From: Ramlibacter algicola
Lineage (GTDB): Bacteria > Pseudomonadota > Gammaproteobacteria > Burkholderiales > Burkholderiaceae_C
Length of the DNA: 64,000 nucleotides
Direction of reading: 5' to 3'
Assembly: GCF_016641735.1 (NCBI RefSeq)
Contig: NZ_JAEDAO010000001.1
Location: 1,922,001-1,986,000, forward strand
Position numbers and translations under genes: made by a program. This document shows positions 50,024 through 59,668 of the stretch, in pieces (within the stretch, counting starts at the first letter, position 1; every line of letters starts with the position of its first letter). Under the pieces are notes generated by a model that was given only the letters and a program-made list of their open reading frames with translations, ran no database searches and was not told the DNA's origin.

Positions 50024-51241
50024 TCAGCGCCCTTGCGGCAGCACCTCGGCCATGGCGAGCACGTTCTGCGCGACGTCCAGCAGCCGCCGCTTCTGGTTCA
50101 TCGCCATCTGGCGCAGCGCCTTGTAGGCCTCGTCCTCGGACATCTGCCGGTGGGCCATCAGCAGGCCCTTGGCGCGCTCCACGACTTTGCGCTCGGTGAG
50201 CGTGGCGCGCACCGCGTCGAGCTCGTCGCTCACGGCCTGCAGGCGTCGCGCCTGCTCCTGCACCATGGTGAAGAGGGAACGCTCCAGGTGCGGGCCGAAC
50301 GCCAGCGGCGTCGCCGAGCTGTCGGCCACGCGCGCGGACAGCGCGTCGAGCGCCGCGCGCTGGTCCCGCAGTTCGCCGCGCGCCTGAGCGATCCGTGTCG
50401 CCGCCACCTCGCGCAGCTGGCGCGCCAGCAGGTCTTCGGTGGCCTTCATCTCGTCGATGCGGCGCGTGCACCAGTGGTACCAGTCCTGCGACAGGCGCGT
50501 GTCGAGCTCGCCGCGCACCGTGCAGCCCAGGCTGCGCAGGCGCTCGATCTCGGTCATCACCACCGGGTCGCGCGTGGCGCGGTCGGCCTGCACCACCTGC
50601 GGATCGGCATGGTCCGCGAACACCTGGAAGCAGCCGTGCTGCGACTCGATGAGGTGCCGCCAGTGCTGCTGGCCGGCGGCGTCGACGTAACCAGCCGCGA
50701 ACACGCGGGCGCCGAGCGCGCGCTCCTGCCCGGCGAATTCCTTGCCCTGCATGAAATGGAACATCGCCACCAGCGCGCGCGACACCTGCGGGTCGGTCGC
50801 CGTGTCGGCCGCTTCGAAGACGACGGTGAACAGGCCCGTGATCAGCTTCACGAACGCGGCCGTCGCTTCGCCGGCCGTCAGCGATTGCCGCGCGATTCGC
50901 GCCCGCAGCGTGGGCAGGCCCTCCAGCGTGTGCAGCACGATCGCGACCCGGCTGAACAGGCGCGCGCCGTTGCGCGCCTGTCCTGGCTCGGTGTGCAGGC
51001 GCTGGAACTGCTCGACCACGGCCTGCTGCGCCCGGTCGCACTCGCCGGCCTGGTCCAGGCGCTGGCGGTCGAACTGCGCGCCGTGCGAGCTGAGGTAGAT
51101 GTTGCTGATGCCGCGCTCGCGCTGGAGCTCGTGGATGAAGCGGGCGAGGGCGGACACGAGGTCGCCCGTGGTCGCGAGCTGCTCGAGCTCCGCGATCTCG
51201 CATTGCCGCGCGGCGAGGAGGAAGTGGAGGCCGGAGGTCAC
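50024..51241 (-). CDS. nasR: Nitrate/nitrite-responsive antiterminator NasR (NIT-ANTAR)
   Basis: 405 residues: an N-terminal NIT sensor domain (about 25-285; LARFIHELQRERGISNIYLS, RLFSRVAIVLHTLEGLPTLR) and a C-terminal ANTAR RNA-binding domain (about 335-400; LTERKVVERAKGLLMAHRQM, SEDEAYKALRQMAMNQKRRL). In Klebsiella NasR binds nitrate or nitrite and prevents termination in the nasF leader. It lies directly upstream of the nirBD leader here. Start GTG at 51241 has no clear ribosome site and a GGGAG 16 bases away. Regulates nirBD by inference. Confidence 0.93.
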   Translation of the reverse strand: MTSGLHFLLAARQCEIAELEQLATTGDLVSALARFIHELQRERGISNIYLSSHGAQFDRQRLDQAGECDRAQQAVVEQFQRLHTEPGQARNGARLFSRVAIVLHTLEGLPTLRARIARQSLTAGEATAAFVKLITGLFTVVFEAADTATDPQVSRALVAMFHFMQGKEFAGQERALGARVFAAGYVDAAGQQHWRHLIESQHGCFQVFADHADPQVVQADRATRDPVVMTEIERLRSLGCTVRGELDTRLSQDWYHWCTRRIDEMKATEDLLARQLREVAATRIAQARGELRDQRAALDALSARVADSSATPLAFGPHLERSLFTMVQEQARRLQAVSDELDAVRATLTERKVVERAKGLLMAHRQMSEDEAYKALRQMAMNQKRRLLDVAQNVLAMAEVLPQGR

Positions 51242-51305
51242 CCGGTGCCTTGAGCAACTCCCGTGCCGGGGTGCGTGCGCGGCGCTCGGCGCCGCTGGCG
51301 ATCTT

Positions 51306-51441
51306 CAACGCAGAGGAGGCAGAGGACGCAGAGGATTCAAGGTGGGCCAGGTTCGTCGTCCCCGCGGAGGCAGGGACCCATCGCTTCCTCAAATTGATCT
51401 CTCTGTGTTCCCTGTCTTCGCCTGTGGCCTCTGCGTTGAGC
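51306..51441. repeat. CGCAGAGG-family hairpin repeat interrupted by a palindromic repeat
   Basis: Left arm CAACGCAGAGGAGGCAGAGG from 51306 and right arm CTCTGCGTTG to about 51439 belong to the long hairpin family. The centre (51353-51389) is a copy of the other family, GTCGTCCCCGCGGAGGCAGGG then ACCCATCGCTTCCTCA. One repeat therefore sits inside the other. Lies between divergent nasR and tsaD. Confidence 0.75.
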
Positions 51442-51475
51442 CGCGCGCGGCGCCTCCGCCCTTAAACTCGGGCGC

Positions 51476-52513
51476 ATGCTGGTCCTGGGCATCGAGTCCT
51501 CTTGCGACGAAACCGGTGTCGCGCTCGTGCAGGCCGGCGGCGGCGCGATTCCGCGGCTGCTGGGGCACGCGCTGCACAGCCAGGTGCGCATGCACGAGGC
51601 CTACGGCGGCGTGGTGCCCGAACTGGCCAGCCGCGACCACATCCGGCGCGTGCTGCCGCTCACGCGGCAGGTGCTGGCCGAATCGCACCGCTCCCTCCCC
51701 GACGTCGACGTGGTCGCCTTCACGCGCGGTCCCGGCTTGGCCGGTGCGTTGCTGGTGGGGGCGGGCGTCGCGTGCGCGCTCGGTGCGTCGCTGGGCAAGC
51801 CGGTGCTGGGCGTCCACCACCTCGAGGGACACCTGCTGTCGCCGTTCCTGAGCGCCGATCCGCCTGAATTCCCGTTCGTCGCGCTGCTCGTCTCGGGCGG
51901 CCACACGCAATTGATGCGCGTCGAAGGCGTCGGGCAGTACGAATTGCTCGGCGAAACGATCGACGACGCGGCCGGCGAGGCGTTCGACAAGAGCGCGAAG
52001 CTGCTCGGCCTGGGCTACCCGGGCGGGCCGGCGCTGTCGAAGCTGGCGGAGCAGGGCGATGCGAAGGCGTTCGCGCTCCCGCGGCCGCTGCTGCACAGCG
52101 GCGACCTGGATTTCTCCTTCGCCGGCCTGAAGACGGCGGTGCTCACGCAGGTGCGCAAGCTGGGCGACCAGGTCGATGCCCGCAAAGCCGACGTCGCCGC
52201 GTCCACGGAAGCCGCGATCGTCGAAGTTCTGCTGAAGAAATCGCTGGCGGCGCTGAAGGCCACCGGCCTCAAGCGCCTGGTCGTCGCCGGCGGCGTCGGC
52301 GCGAACCGGCACCTGCGCGAGCAGTTGGATGCCGGTTGCGCCAGGCGCGGCGTGCGCGTGCACTACCCGGAACTGGCGCTGTGCACCGACAACGGCGCCA
52401 TGATCGCCATGGCCGCCGCGATGCGCCTCGACGCCGGCGTCGACGTGGCGGTCCGCACTTACGCCTTCGACGTCAAGCCGCGCTGGCCCCTCGACGAGCT
52501 GTCGGCGGTTTGA
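51476..52513 (+). CDS. tsaD: tRNA N6-adenosine threonylcarbamoyltransferase TsaD
   Basis: 345 residues; transfers threonylcarbamoyl to A37 of ANN-reading tRNAs with TsaB and Tsa[21 protein letters not shown] at the start, metal-binding [11 protein letters not shown] with two histidines, [20 protein letters not shown] and [20 protein letters not shown] are family signatures. ATG at 51476. Follows the interrupted hairpin repeat; a second such repeat follows it. Confidence 0.96.
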   Translation: MLVLGIESSCDETGVALVQAGGGAIPRLLGHALHSQVRMHEAYGGVVPELASRDHIRRVLPLTRQVLAESHRSLPDVDVVAFTRGPGLAGALLVGAGVACALGASLGKPVLGVHHLEGHLLSPFLSADPPEFPFVALLVSGGHTQLMRVEGVGQYELLGETIDDAAGEAFDKSAKLLGLGYPGGPALSKLAEQGDAKAFALPRPLLHSGDLDFSFAGLKTAVLTQVRKLGDQVDARKADVAASTEAAIVEVLLKKSLAALKATGLKRLVVAGGVGANRHLREQLDAGCARRGVRVHYPELALCTDNGAMIAMAAAMRLDAGVDVAVRTYAFDVKPRWPLDELSAV

Positions 52514-52530
52514 GCCGCAAAGAAGGCGGA

Positions 52531-52630
52531 CTCCCGAACGCAGAGGACGCAGAGCAAGCGCAGAAGTGGCAGAAGACTTCCAATCAATTCTTCTGTGTCC
52601 TCTACGCTCTGCGTCCTCTGCGTCAGGGAG
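52531..52630. repeat. Long hairpin repeat of the CGCAGAGGACGCAGAG family
   Basis: CTCCCGAACGCAGAGGACGC (from 52531) and GCGTCCTCTGCGTCAGGGAG (to 52630) pair, around a CTTCCAATCAATTCTTC centre. Its upstream flank AGAAGGCGGACTCCCG resembles that of the copy at 37081. Confidence 0.8.
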
Positions 52631-52654
52631 TTCATCCGAACTCCAAACGTAGCA

Positions 52655-52686
52655 ACGCCCCACGCAGTCGGCACTGCGTGGGGCGT
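52655..52686 (-). terminator. Strong hairpin, probable terminator of hsp20
   Basis: Perfect 14-bp stem (52655-52668/52673-52686) with loop CGGC, 22 bases after the hsp20 stop on the minus strand. The following bases TGCTACGTTTGG have only a poor T run, so the hairpin may also protect the 3' end. Confidence 0.7.
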
Positions 52687-52707
52687 CGGGTCTGGGCAGT
52701 CGCGCGG

Positions 52708-53088
52708 TCAGGCGATGGTGATCTGGCGGGCGTGGCTCACGGGCGCCTTCTTGGCCAGCGAGAGCGTCAGCACGCCGTGTTCCAGCTTGGCGCTGGTCGC
52801 ATCGGCATCGATCTCCTCCGGCAGTTCCCACGCGGCCTTGTACTGGCGCTTGGCTTCCGGGCGGGTCTCGACGCGCACGTACGGGCCTTCGACCAGGATC
52901 GACAGGTCTTCACGGGCGACGCCGGGCAGGTCCAGGGTGATGGTCCAGGCCTTGTCGTCCTGTTCCAGCTGGAAGCCGGAGGCGGACGTGGCGCCGAGGA
53001 AGGCGTCGTTGACGAAGCGCTCGAAGCTGCGGTCGAACGAACGCAGGGGAGCGGCGGAACGGGTGCGGACAACAGGGGCGAACAACAT
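52708..53088 (-). CDS. Hsp20 family small heat shock protein
   Basis: 126 residues, alpha-crystallin domain: FQLEQDDKAWTITLDLPGVA, REDLSILVEGPYVRVETRPE and LEHGVLTLSLAKKAPVSHAR (A-x-x-x-n-G-v-L signature). It lacks the C-terminal I-X-I tail typical of longer members (ends QITIA). AGGAGTT precedes the ATG. A CTTGAAA on the minus strand at 53181-53187 resembles a sigma-32 -35 box, but no matching -10 is visible. ATP-independent holdase chaperone. Confidence 0.92.
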   Translation of the reverse strand: MLFAPVVRTRSAAPLRSFDRSFERFVNDAFLGATSASGFQLEQDDKAWTITLDLPGVAREDLSILVEGPYVRVETRPEAKRQYKAAWELPEEIDADATSAKLEHGVLTLSLAKKAPVSHARQITIA

Positions 53089-53199
53089 GGTGGCAACTCC
53101 TTTCAGGATGGTCTCTTACACTGCGCGGCTTCGTTTCGGAGCCGCAGGCATGCATCCAACGTGTGCGCGGCATGGCAGTTTTTCAAGAGACACGAAGGC

Positions 53200-54477
53200 A
53201 TGAAAAAGCAGCGACGGCTGGTCTTGAAATCAGCGGCGGCAACGCTATTTGCTCCGGCCCTCGCGCGTGCGCAGGGCGGGACCGGCCGGCCGATCCGGCT
53301 GGCGATGGTGGAGGCGCTCTCGGGCGCGTTCGCGAACACGGGCGAGGCGGTGTTCCGCAACCTGTTGTGGGCGGTGGAGCGGGTCAACCAGCGCGGCGGC
53401 GTCCGCCTGCCGGGCGGCAACCGGCTGCTGCAGCTCGACCGTTACGACAACAAGGGCCAGGCCGAGGAGGCGTTGGCCGCGATGCGCTCGGCCATCGACG
53501 ACGGCGCGCACTACGTCCTGCAGGGCAACTCGTCCGCGGTGGCGGCAGCGTTGTCGGAGGCGGTCACCAAGCACAACGAGCGCGATGCGGGGCGCAAGGT
53601 GCTCTACCTCAACTATTCGGCGGTCGAGCCGGCGCTGACCAACGAGCGCTGCAGCTTCTGGCACTTCCGCTTCGACGCGCATGCCGACATGCGCATGGCG
53701 GCGCTGATGGCGGTGCTGCGCGAAGACCGCGCGCTGCGCAGCTGCTGGCTGATCGGCCAGGACTACAGCTTCGGCCAGGCCGTGCTGCGCGAGGCGCGCC
53801 GGCAGCTGGCGTTGCAACGGCCGGACGTCACCATCGCGGGCGAGGAGCTGCATCCCCTGGGCCGGGTGAAGGATTTCCTGCCGTACGCGACCAAGATCAA
53901 GGCCAGCGGTGCCGGCGCGGTCATCACCGGCAACTGGGGCAACGACCTGACGCTGCTGGTGAAGGCGGCGCGCGATGTCGGCTTCGAGGGCAAGTTCTAC
54001 ACGTTCTACGGCAACGCCCTGGGCGCGCCGGCGGCGATCGGTGACGCGGGTGTCGGCCGTGTCATCGCGGTGGCGGACTGGCTGCCCAACCTGCCCACCG
54101 CCCAGAGCGAGTCGTTCTACCAGTCCTTCCGCCAGCGGTTCCCGCGGCCGCAGGACGACTACGTGCACATGCGCATGCAGCTGATGGTCGAGGCGCTCGC
54201 GCAGGCGATCGAACGTGCGCAGACCAACGAGCGCGTGCCGGTCGCGCTGGCGCTGGAGAAGGCGTCGGTCAGCCTCGCGGGCGTGGCCGGCGCGATGCGC
54301 GCGTCGGACCACCAGTTCCAGCAGAACCTGGTGGTCGGCGTGATGGACAAGCAGGGCGCGCCCGGCGTGAAGTTCGACGTCGAAGGATCCGGCTACGGCT
54401 TCCGCGTCGCCCGCGTCCTCCCCGCTGCGCAGGCCGAGCAGCCCACCACCTGCCGCATGGCGCGGCCGGCGACCTGA
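53200..54477 (+). CDS. Branched-chain amino acid-type ABC transporter substrate-binding protein
   Basis: 425 residues. N-terminus MKKQRRLVLKSAAATLFAPA has a twin-arginine-like RRLVLK motif and an ALARAQ cleavage site. The Leu/Ile/Val-binding periplasmic fold follows (IRLAMVEALSGAFANTGEAV, NAVE-like ligand regions, GAVITGNWGNDLTLLVKAAR). No permease or ATPase genes adjoin, so it is an orphan receptor or docks with a transporter elsewhere. Divergent from hsp20 and 23 bases before the aminotransferase gene, so perhaps co-transcribed with it. Confidence 0.9.
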   Translation: MKKQRRLVLKSAAATLFAPALARAQGGTGRPIRLAMVEALSGAFANTGEAVFRNLLWAVERVNQRGGVRLPGGNRLLQLDRYDNKGQAEEALAAMRSAIDDGAHYVLQGNSSAVAAALSEAVTKHNERDAGRKVLYLNYSAVEPALTNERCSFWHFRFDAHADMRMAALMAVLREDRALRSCWLIGQDYSFGQAVLREARRQLALQRPDVTIAGEELHPLGRVKDFLPYATKIKASGAGAVITGNWGNDLTLLVKAARDVGFEGKFYTFYGNALGAPAAIGDAGVGRVIAVADWLPNLPTAQSESFYQSFRQRFPRPQDDYVHMRMQLMVEALAQAIERAQTNERVPVALALEKASVSLAGVAGAMRASDHQFQQNLVVGVMDKQGAPGVKFDVEGSGYGFRVARVLPAAQAEQPTTCRMARPAT

Positions 54478-54500
54478 AACAACACGCCACCGGGAATCCC

Positions 54501-55658
54501 ATGCGCCAAGCCATCCTCGACCTCGAAGAATCCAAGATCCGCGAAGTGGCCAACGCCGGCATCGGGCGCGACGACGTGCTGGCGTTCTGGTTCGGCGAGA
54601 GCGACGAGGTCACGCCGGACTTCATCCGGCAGGCCGCGATCGACTCGCTGCAGAAGGGCGAGACGTTCTACGCGCACAACCTCGGCCTGCCGGAGTTGCG
54701 CGATGCCGTGGCGGCGTACACGTCACGCCTGCACAAGCCGGTCACCCGAGATCGCATCGCGATCACCTCCGGCGGCGTCAACGCGCTGATGCTCGCGATC
54801 GAGATGCTCGTGGACGCGGGCGACGAGGTCGTCGCCGTCACGCCGGTGTGGCCCAACCTGGTCGCGCAGCCGCGCATCATGGGCGCCAACCTCAAGCGCG
54901 TGTCGCTGCGGCCGCAGGCGGGCGCCTGGTCGCTGGACGTGCAGGAATTGCTCGACACCATCACGCCCGCCACGCGCGTGCTGGTGGTCAACGCGCCCAA
55001 CAACCCGACCGGCTGGACGCTCACCCGCGCCGAGCAGCAGGCCATCCTCGACCACTGCCGCAGGACCGGCACCTGGATCCTGGCGGACGAGGTGTACGAG
55101 CGGCTGTACTTCGAGGACACGGCGAACGCTTGCGCGCCGAGCTTCCTGGACGTTGCAGGGCCAGATGACCGCCTCGTCGTGGCACACAGCTTCTCCAAGA
55201 GCTTCCTGATGACGGGCTGGCGGCTGGGCTGGCTGGCGATGCCGGCGGCGATGACGCACCCGATGGGCAAGCTGATCGAGTTCAACACCTCCTGCGCCAG
55301 CGTGTTCACCCAGCGGGCGGCGGTGGTCGCGGTGGAGCGCACGGCCGACGTCACGCCGCGCGTCGTCGCGCACCTCAAGGCGTGCCGTGACCGGCTGGTG
55401 CCGCAACTGCAGGCGATCCCAGGCGTCCAGCTGGCCGTGCCGAAGGGCGGCATGTACGCGTTCTTCCAGCTCGAGGGCTTCGGCGACTCGCTGGACCTGG
55501 CCAAGCGGCTGGTCACCGAGGCCGGGCTGGGCATCGCCCCCGGCAACGCCTTCGCGGCCGAGGCCCAGGGCTGGCTGCGCTGGTGCTTCGCGTCCAAGGA
55601 CCTCGGCCGGCTCGACGAAGGCGTGCGGCGGCTGCAGGGCTGGCTGGCGCGTCGCTGA
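54501..55658 (+). CDS. PLP-dependent aminotransferase (class I/II)
   Basis: 385 residues. Cofactor lysine in [32 protein letters not shown] for the PLP ring-binding Asn region, [12 protein letters not shown] with the conserved Asp and Tyr. Fold type I, aspartate aminotransferase-like. Catalyses amino-group transfer between an amino acid and a 2-oxo acid; substrate not identified. Starts 23 bases after the ABC receptor gene and 112 before rpsO. Confidence 0.92.
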   Translation: MRQAILDLEESKIREVANAGIGRDDVLAFWFGESDEVTPDFIRQAAIDSLQKGETFYAHNLGLPELRDAVAAYTSRLHKPVTRDRIAITSGGVNALMLAIEMLVDAGDEVVAVTPVWPNLVAQPRIMGANLKRVSLRPQAGAWSLDVQELLDTITPATRVLVVNAPNNPTGWTLTRAEQQAILDHCRRTGTWILADEVYERLYFEDTANACAPSFLDVAGPDDRLVVAHSFSKSFLMTGWRLGWLAMPAAMTHPMGKLIEFNTSCASVFTQRAAVVAVERTADVTPRVVAHLKACRDRLVPQLQAIPGVQLAVPKGGMYAFFQLEGFGDSLDLAKRLVTEAGLGIAPGNAFAAEAQGWLRWCFASKDLGRLDEGVRRLQGWLARR

Positions 55659-55680
55659 GGCCGGGGAGGGGGCCGGGTGG

Positions 55681-55738
55681 TACAATCCACCGGTTCTGCA
55701 TCCCGCAGAGCGCACGTTGGGGACCTTCCATCCCCAAC
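55681..55738 (+). promoter_or_regulatory. rpsO promoter -10 and leader hairpin
   Basis: TACAAT (55681-55686) is a good -10 element with no clear -35. The transcript would carry an 8-bp hairpin GTTGGGGA/TCCCCAAC (55716-55723/55731-55738) with a 7-base loop, 33 bases before the rpsO ATG. S15 often represses its own mRNA through leader structure. Confidence 0.45.
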
Positions 55739-55770
55739 GCAAGTCAAACCTCCAACACAGGAAGTCCAAG

Positions 55771-56034
55771 ATGTCCGCCCTCAACAAGGCCGAGATCGTT
55801 TCCGCGCATTCGCGCGGCACCAACGACACCGGCAGCCCCGAAGTCCAGGTCGCGCTGCTCACCGCGCGCATCAACGAACTGACCCCGCACTTCAAGACCC
55901 ATGCGAAGGATCACCACGGCCGCCGTGGCCTGCTGCGCATGGTCAACCGCCGCAAGAACCTGCTGGCGTACCTGAAGGACAAGGATGCCGAGCGCTACAC
56001 GGCGCTGATCGGCAAGCTGGGCCTGCGCAAGTAA
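55771..56034 (+). CDS. rpsO: 30S ribosomal protein S15
   Basis: 87 residues: [40 protein letters not shown] and the basic [20 protein letters not shown]. Standard S15, an early binder of 16S rRNA. The open frame upstream belongs to leader sequence. First gene of the classical rpsO-pnp pair, 218 bp apart, the gap holding a 16-bp hairpin. Confidence 0.98.
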   Translation: MSALNKAEIVSAHSRGTNDTGSPEVQVALLTARINELTPHFKTHAKDHHGRRGLLRMVNRRKNLLAYLKDKDAERYTALIGKLGLRK

Positions 56035-56149
56035 GCCGGCCGGAGGGGCTAGGCGCCAGGGACTGGGGGCTGGGAGATTCATCCCGCCCTGCGTTCCGGC
56101 ACCTGGCCCTTTTCAGTTTTTCAACCCCGGAGCAGACGCAAGGCTGTGT

Positions 56150-56214
56150 CATTCCTCAGGGGCTAAGTGCCGGTGATCCCGCTCTTGGCCCCGACTCCTA
56201 GCCCCTGAGGAATG
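56150..56214 (+). promoter_or_regulatory. 16-bp hairpin in the pnp leader
   Basis: Perfect arms 56150-56165 and 56199-56214 (CATTCCTCAGGGGCTA and complement) with a 33-base loop, 38 bases before the pnp ATG. In E. coli a stem in the same place is cut by RNase III and mediates autocontrol by PNPase. The same role here is inferred from position and length only. Confidence 0.6.
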
Positions 56215-56252
56215 GCATCGCGTTCGGCTCCACCACCGCAAGAAAGCGAACC

Positions 56253-58595
56253 ATGAGCATCTTCAACAAGGTCACCAAGACCTTCCAGTGGGGCCAGCAC
56301 ACCGTCACGATGGAGACGGGCGAAGTCGCCCGCCAGGCCAGCGGCGCCGTCATCGTGAACATCGAGGACACCGTCGTCCTTGCCACCGTCGTCGGCTCCA
56401 AGACCGCCAAGCCGGGCCAGGATTTCTTCCCGCTGACCGTCGACTACATCGAGAAGACCTACGCCGCCGGCAAGATCCCCGGCTCGTTCTTCAAGCGCGA
56501 AGCCAAGCCGTCCGAACTCGAGACGCTCACCAGCCGCCTGATCGACCGCCCGATCCGCCCGCTGTTCCCCGAAGGCTTCTTCAACGAAGTGCACGTGGTC
56601 ATCCACACGCTGTCGCTGAACCCCGAAGTCGACGCCGACATCGCCGCCCTCATCGCGTCCAGCGCCGCGCTGTCCATCTCGGGCATCCCGTTCGCCGGCC
56701 CGATCGCCGCCGCCCGCGTGGGCTACATCAACGGCGAATACGTCCTCAACCCGGGCCCCACCCAGCGCAAGGACTCGCAACTGGACCTGGTCGTCGCCGG
56801 CACCGAAGCCGCCGTGCTGATGGTGGAATCCGAAGCGCAGCAGCTGACCGAGGAAGTGATGCTGGGCGCCGTGGTGTTCGGCCACGAGCAGGGCAAGATC
56901 GCCATCAACGCCATCCACGAGCTGGTCCGCGAAGCGGGCAAGCCGGTGTGGGACTGGCAGCCCCCGGCCCGGGACGAAGGCTTCATCGCCAAGGTCACCG
57001 AGCTGGCCGAGCCGAAGCTGCGCGCCGCCTACCAGATCCGCAGCAAGCAGGCCCGCACCCAGGCGCTGCGCGAAGCCACGGCCGCCGTGCACGCCGGCCT
57101 GAAGGAGCAGGGCACCGAGTTCGATTCGGTCAAGGTCGACGAACTGCTGTTCACCATCGAAGCGGGCATCGTCCGCAGCCAGATCCTGGCCGGCGAGCCG
57201 CGCATCGACGGCCGCGACACGCGCACCGTGCGCCCCATCGAGATCCGCACCGGCGTGCTGCCGCGCACCCACGGCTCGGCGCTGTTCACGCGCGGCGAGA
57301 CGCAGGCGATGGTCGTCACCACGCTGGGCACCGAGCAGGACGCGCAGCGCATCGACGCGCTGGCCGGCGAGTTCCACGACCGCTTCCTGTTCCACTACAA
57401 CATGCCCCCCTTCGCCACCGGCGAAGTGGGCCGCATGGGCTCCACCAAGCGCCGCGAAGTCGGCCACGGCCGCCTGGCCAAGCGCGCGCTGATCCCGTGC
57501 CTGCCGCCCAAGGACGAGTTCCCCTACACGATCCGCGTCGTGTCGGAGATCTTCGAATCCAACGGCTCGTCGTCGATGGCTTCGGTCTGCGGCGGCTGCC
57601 TGGCGCTGATGGACGCGGGCGTGCCGATGAAGGCGCACGTCGCCGGCATCGCCATGGGCCTGATCAAGGAAGGCAACCGCTTCGCGGTGCTGACCGACAT
57701 CCTGGGTGACGAGGACCACCTGGGCGACATGGACTTCAAGGTCGCCGGCACCACCAACGGCATCACCGCCTTGCAGATGGACATCAAGATCCAGGGCATC
57801 ACCAAGGAAATCATGCAGGTGGCGCTCGCGCAGGCGAAGGAAGCGCGCATGCACATCCTGGGCAAGATGCAGGAGTCGATGGGCGAGGCCAAGACCGAGG
57901 TGTCCAGCTGGGCGCCGCGCCTGTACACGATGAAGATCAACCCGGAGAAGATCCGCGACGTCATCGGCAAGGGCGGCTCCGTCATCCGTGCGCTGACCGA
58001 GGAAACCGGCACCCAGATCGACATCGGCGAAGACGGCACCATCACCGTCGCTTCCACCGACGCGGCCAAGGCCGACGAGGCGATGAAGCGCATCGCGCAG
58101 ATCACGGCCGACGTCGAGATCGGCAAGGTCTACGAAGGCGCGATCACCAAGATCCTGGACTTCGGCGCGCTGGTCAACCTGCTCCCGGGCAAGGACGGCC
58201 TGCTGCACATCAGCCAGATCGCGCACGAGCGCGTCGAGAAGGTCACCGACTACCTGAGCGAAGGCCAGGTCGTGAAGGTCAAGGTCCTCGAGACCGACGA
58301 CAAGGGCCGCGTCAAGCTGTCCATGAAGGCCCTGCTGGACCGCCCCGAGGGCATGCCCGAGGAGCAGCCGCGCGAGCGCCGCGAGCGCAGCGACCGTCCG
58401 CCGCGCGGCGAATACCGTGGCGACCGCGAGCGCGGCGACCGTGGTGACCGCGGCGACCGTGGTGATCGTCCCCCGCGCGGCGACCGTGGCGAAGGTGGCG
58501 ATCGCGGCGACCGTCCCCCGCGCCACGAAGGCGACCGCCCGGCCACCAACGGCGACGCGCAGCCCACGCCCGTGACGGGCGACCCGCAGGAGTAA
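56253..58595 (+). CDS. pnp: Polyribonucleotide nucleotidyltransferase (PNPase)
   Basis: 780 residues; 3'-5' phosphorolytic RNA degradation in the degradosome. Two RNase PH domains (about 1-230 and 310-540), a KH domain (about 555-615; [20 protein letters not shown]) and an S1 domain (about 625-695; [20 protein letters not shown]). The last 80 residues are a long Arg/Gly/Asp-rich tail with repeated RGD and GDRG units, longer than in E. coli PNPase. Ribosomal rpsO upstream, quinone oxidoreductase downstream. Confidence 0.98.
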   Translation: MSIFNKVTKTFQWGQHTVTMETGEVARQASGAVIVNIEDTVVLATVVGSKTAKPGQDFFPLTVDYIEKTYAAGKIPGSFFKREAKPSELETLTSRLIDRPIRPLFPEGFFNEVHVVIHTLSLNPEVDADIAALIASSAALSISGIPFAGPIAAARVGYINGEYVLNPGPTQRKDSQLDLVVAGTEAAVLMVESEAQQLTEEVMLGAVVFGHEQGKIAINAIHELVREAGKPVWDWQPPARDEGFIAKVTELAEPKLRAAYQIRSKQARTQALREATAAVHAGLKEQGTEFDSVKVDELLFTIEAGIVRSQILAGEPRIDGRDTRTVRPIEIRTGVLPRTHGSALFTRGETQAMVVTTLGTEQDAQRIDALAGEFHDRFLFHYNMPPFATGEVGRMGSTKRREVGHGRLAKRALIPCLPPKDEFPYTIRVVSEIFESNGSSSMASVCGGCLALMDAGVPMKAHVAGIAMGLIKEGNRFAVLTDILGDEDHLGDMDFKVAGTTNGITALQMDIKIQGITKEIMQVALAQAKEARMHILGKMQESMGEAKTEVSSWAPRLYTMKINPEKIRDVIGKGGSVIRALTEETGTQIDIGEDGTITVASTDAAKADEAMKRIAQITADVEIGKVYEGAITKILDFGALVNLLPGKDGLLHISQIAHERVEKVTDYLSEGQVVKVKVLETDDKGRVKLSMKALLDRPEGMPEEQPRERRERSDRPPRGEYRGDRERGDRGDRGDRGDRPPRGDRGEGGDRGDRPPRHEGDRPATNGDAQPTPVTGDPQE

Positions 58596-58659
58596 TCCCG
58601 CGAGTCCCGGCCATGGCGGCCGTGTCCGCCATGGCCTCCAACGTGCAGGAGCGATCCCC

Positions 58660-59649
58660 ATGAAAGCGGTCGAGATCACCAGCTACGGCGCGCCGGAAGT
58701 GCTGCGCCTCGGCGAGCGCCCGGACCCCGTCGCGGGTCCCGGCGAGCTGCTCATTCGCGTCGCGGCCAGCGGCGTCAACCGCCCCGACGTCCTCCAGCGC
58801 ACCGGCAACTACCCGGTGCCGCCGGGCGCGTCCGACCTTCCCGGCCTCGAAGTGGCCGGCGAGGTCGTGGCGGGCGACGCGAAGGCGATGGCCGATGCCG
58901 GCTTCAAGATCGGCGACCGCGTCTGCGCGCTGGTCGCCGGCGGCGGCTACGCGCAGCTGTGCGTCGCGCCGGTGGGCCAGTGCCTGCCGGTGCCCAAGGG
59001 CCTGTCGGACGTCGAGGCCGCTTCGCTGCCGGAGACGTTCTTCACCGTGTGGAGCAACGTGTTCGACCGCGGCCGCCTGCAGAAGGGCGAGTCCTTCCTC
59101 GTGCAGGGCGGCACCAGCGGCATCGGCGTGACGGCCATCCAGATGGCCAAGGCGCTGGGCGCCGGCAAGGTGATCGCCACGGCGGGTTCGGACGAAAAGT
59201 GCGAAGCCTGCCTGAAGCTGGGCGCGGACCACGCGATCAACTACAAGACCCAGGATTTCGGCGAAGAGGCCAAGCAGCTCACGGGCGGCAAGGGCGTCGA
59301 CGTGATCCTGGACATGGTCGCCGGCAGCTACGTCGACCGCGAGGTCAAGTGCCTCGCCGAGGACGGCCGCCTGGTGATCATCGCGGTGCAGGGCGGCACC
59401 AAGAGCGAGATCAACGCGGGCCTGGTGCTTCGGCGCCGGCTGCACATCACGGGCTCCACGCTGCGCCCGCGTCCCGTGGCCTTCAAGGCCGCGATCGCGG
59501 ATTCGCTGAAGGCGCACGTGTGGCCGCTGATCGAGACCGGCCGCATCAAGCCGGTGCTGCACAGCACGTTCGCGGCCGCCGACGCGGCCAAGGCGCACGC
59601 GCTGATGGAGACCAACCAGCACGTGGGCAAGATCGTCCTGACCTGGTGA
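58660..59649 (+). CDS. NAD(P)H-quinone oxidoreductase (Qor/PIG3 family)
   Basis: 329 residues, zinc-less MDR superfamily. GroES-like N-terminal domain (MKAVEITSYGAPEVLRLGER, VAASGVNRPDVLQRTGNYPV) and a Rossmann domain with QGGTSGIGVTAIQMAKALGA. The NRPDVLQRTGNYPVPPGAS motif is typical of the PIG3 branch. Reduces quinones by one electron pair with NADPH in the family. Position between pnp and tpiA is conserved in beta-proteobacteria. Confidence 0.94.
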   Translation: MKAVEITSYGAPEVLRLGERPDPVAGPGELLIRVAASGVNRPDVLQRTGNYPVPPGASDLPGLEVAGEVVAGDAKAMADAGFKIGDRVCALVAGGGYAQLCVAPVGQCLPVPKGLSDVEAASLPETFFTVWSNVFDRGRLQKGESFLVQGGTSGIGVTAIQMAKALGAGKVIATAGSDEKCEACLKLGADHAINYKTQDFGEEAKQLTGGKGVDVILDMVAGSYVDREVKCLAEDGRLVIIAVQGGTKSEINAGLVLRRRLHITGSTLRPRPVAFKAAIADSLKAHVWPLIETGRIKPVLHSTFAAADAAKAHALMETNQHVGKIVLTW

Positions 59650-59668
59650 GCTGGGAAACAAGAACGAG

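Noticed and set aside
45997..50199. Long plus-strand frame (1400 codons) over ybiB-nirD-nirB-nasR
   Set aside because: Shadow of the minus-strand nitrite genes, with no recognisable motif.
3059..51389. CRISPR array
   Set aside because: The repeats are dispersed single or double palindromes at gene ends; no regular spacing with unique spacers.
53140..53200. Sigma-32 promoter for hsp20
   Set aside because: CTTGAAA is present at 53181-53187 on the minus strand but no CCCCAT-like -10 element lies at the right distance.
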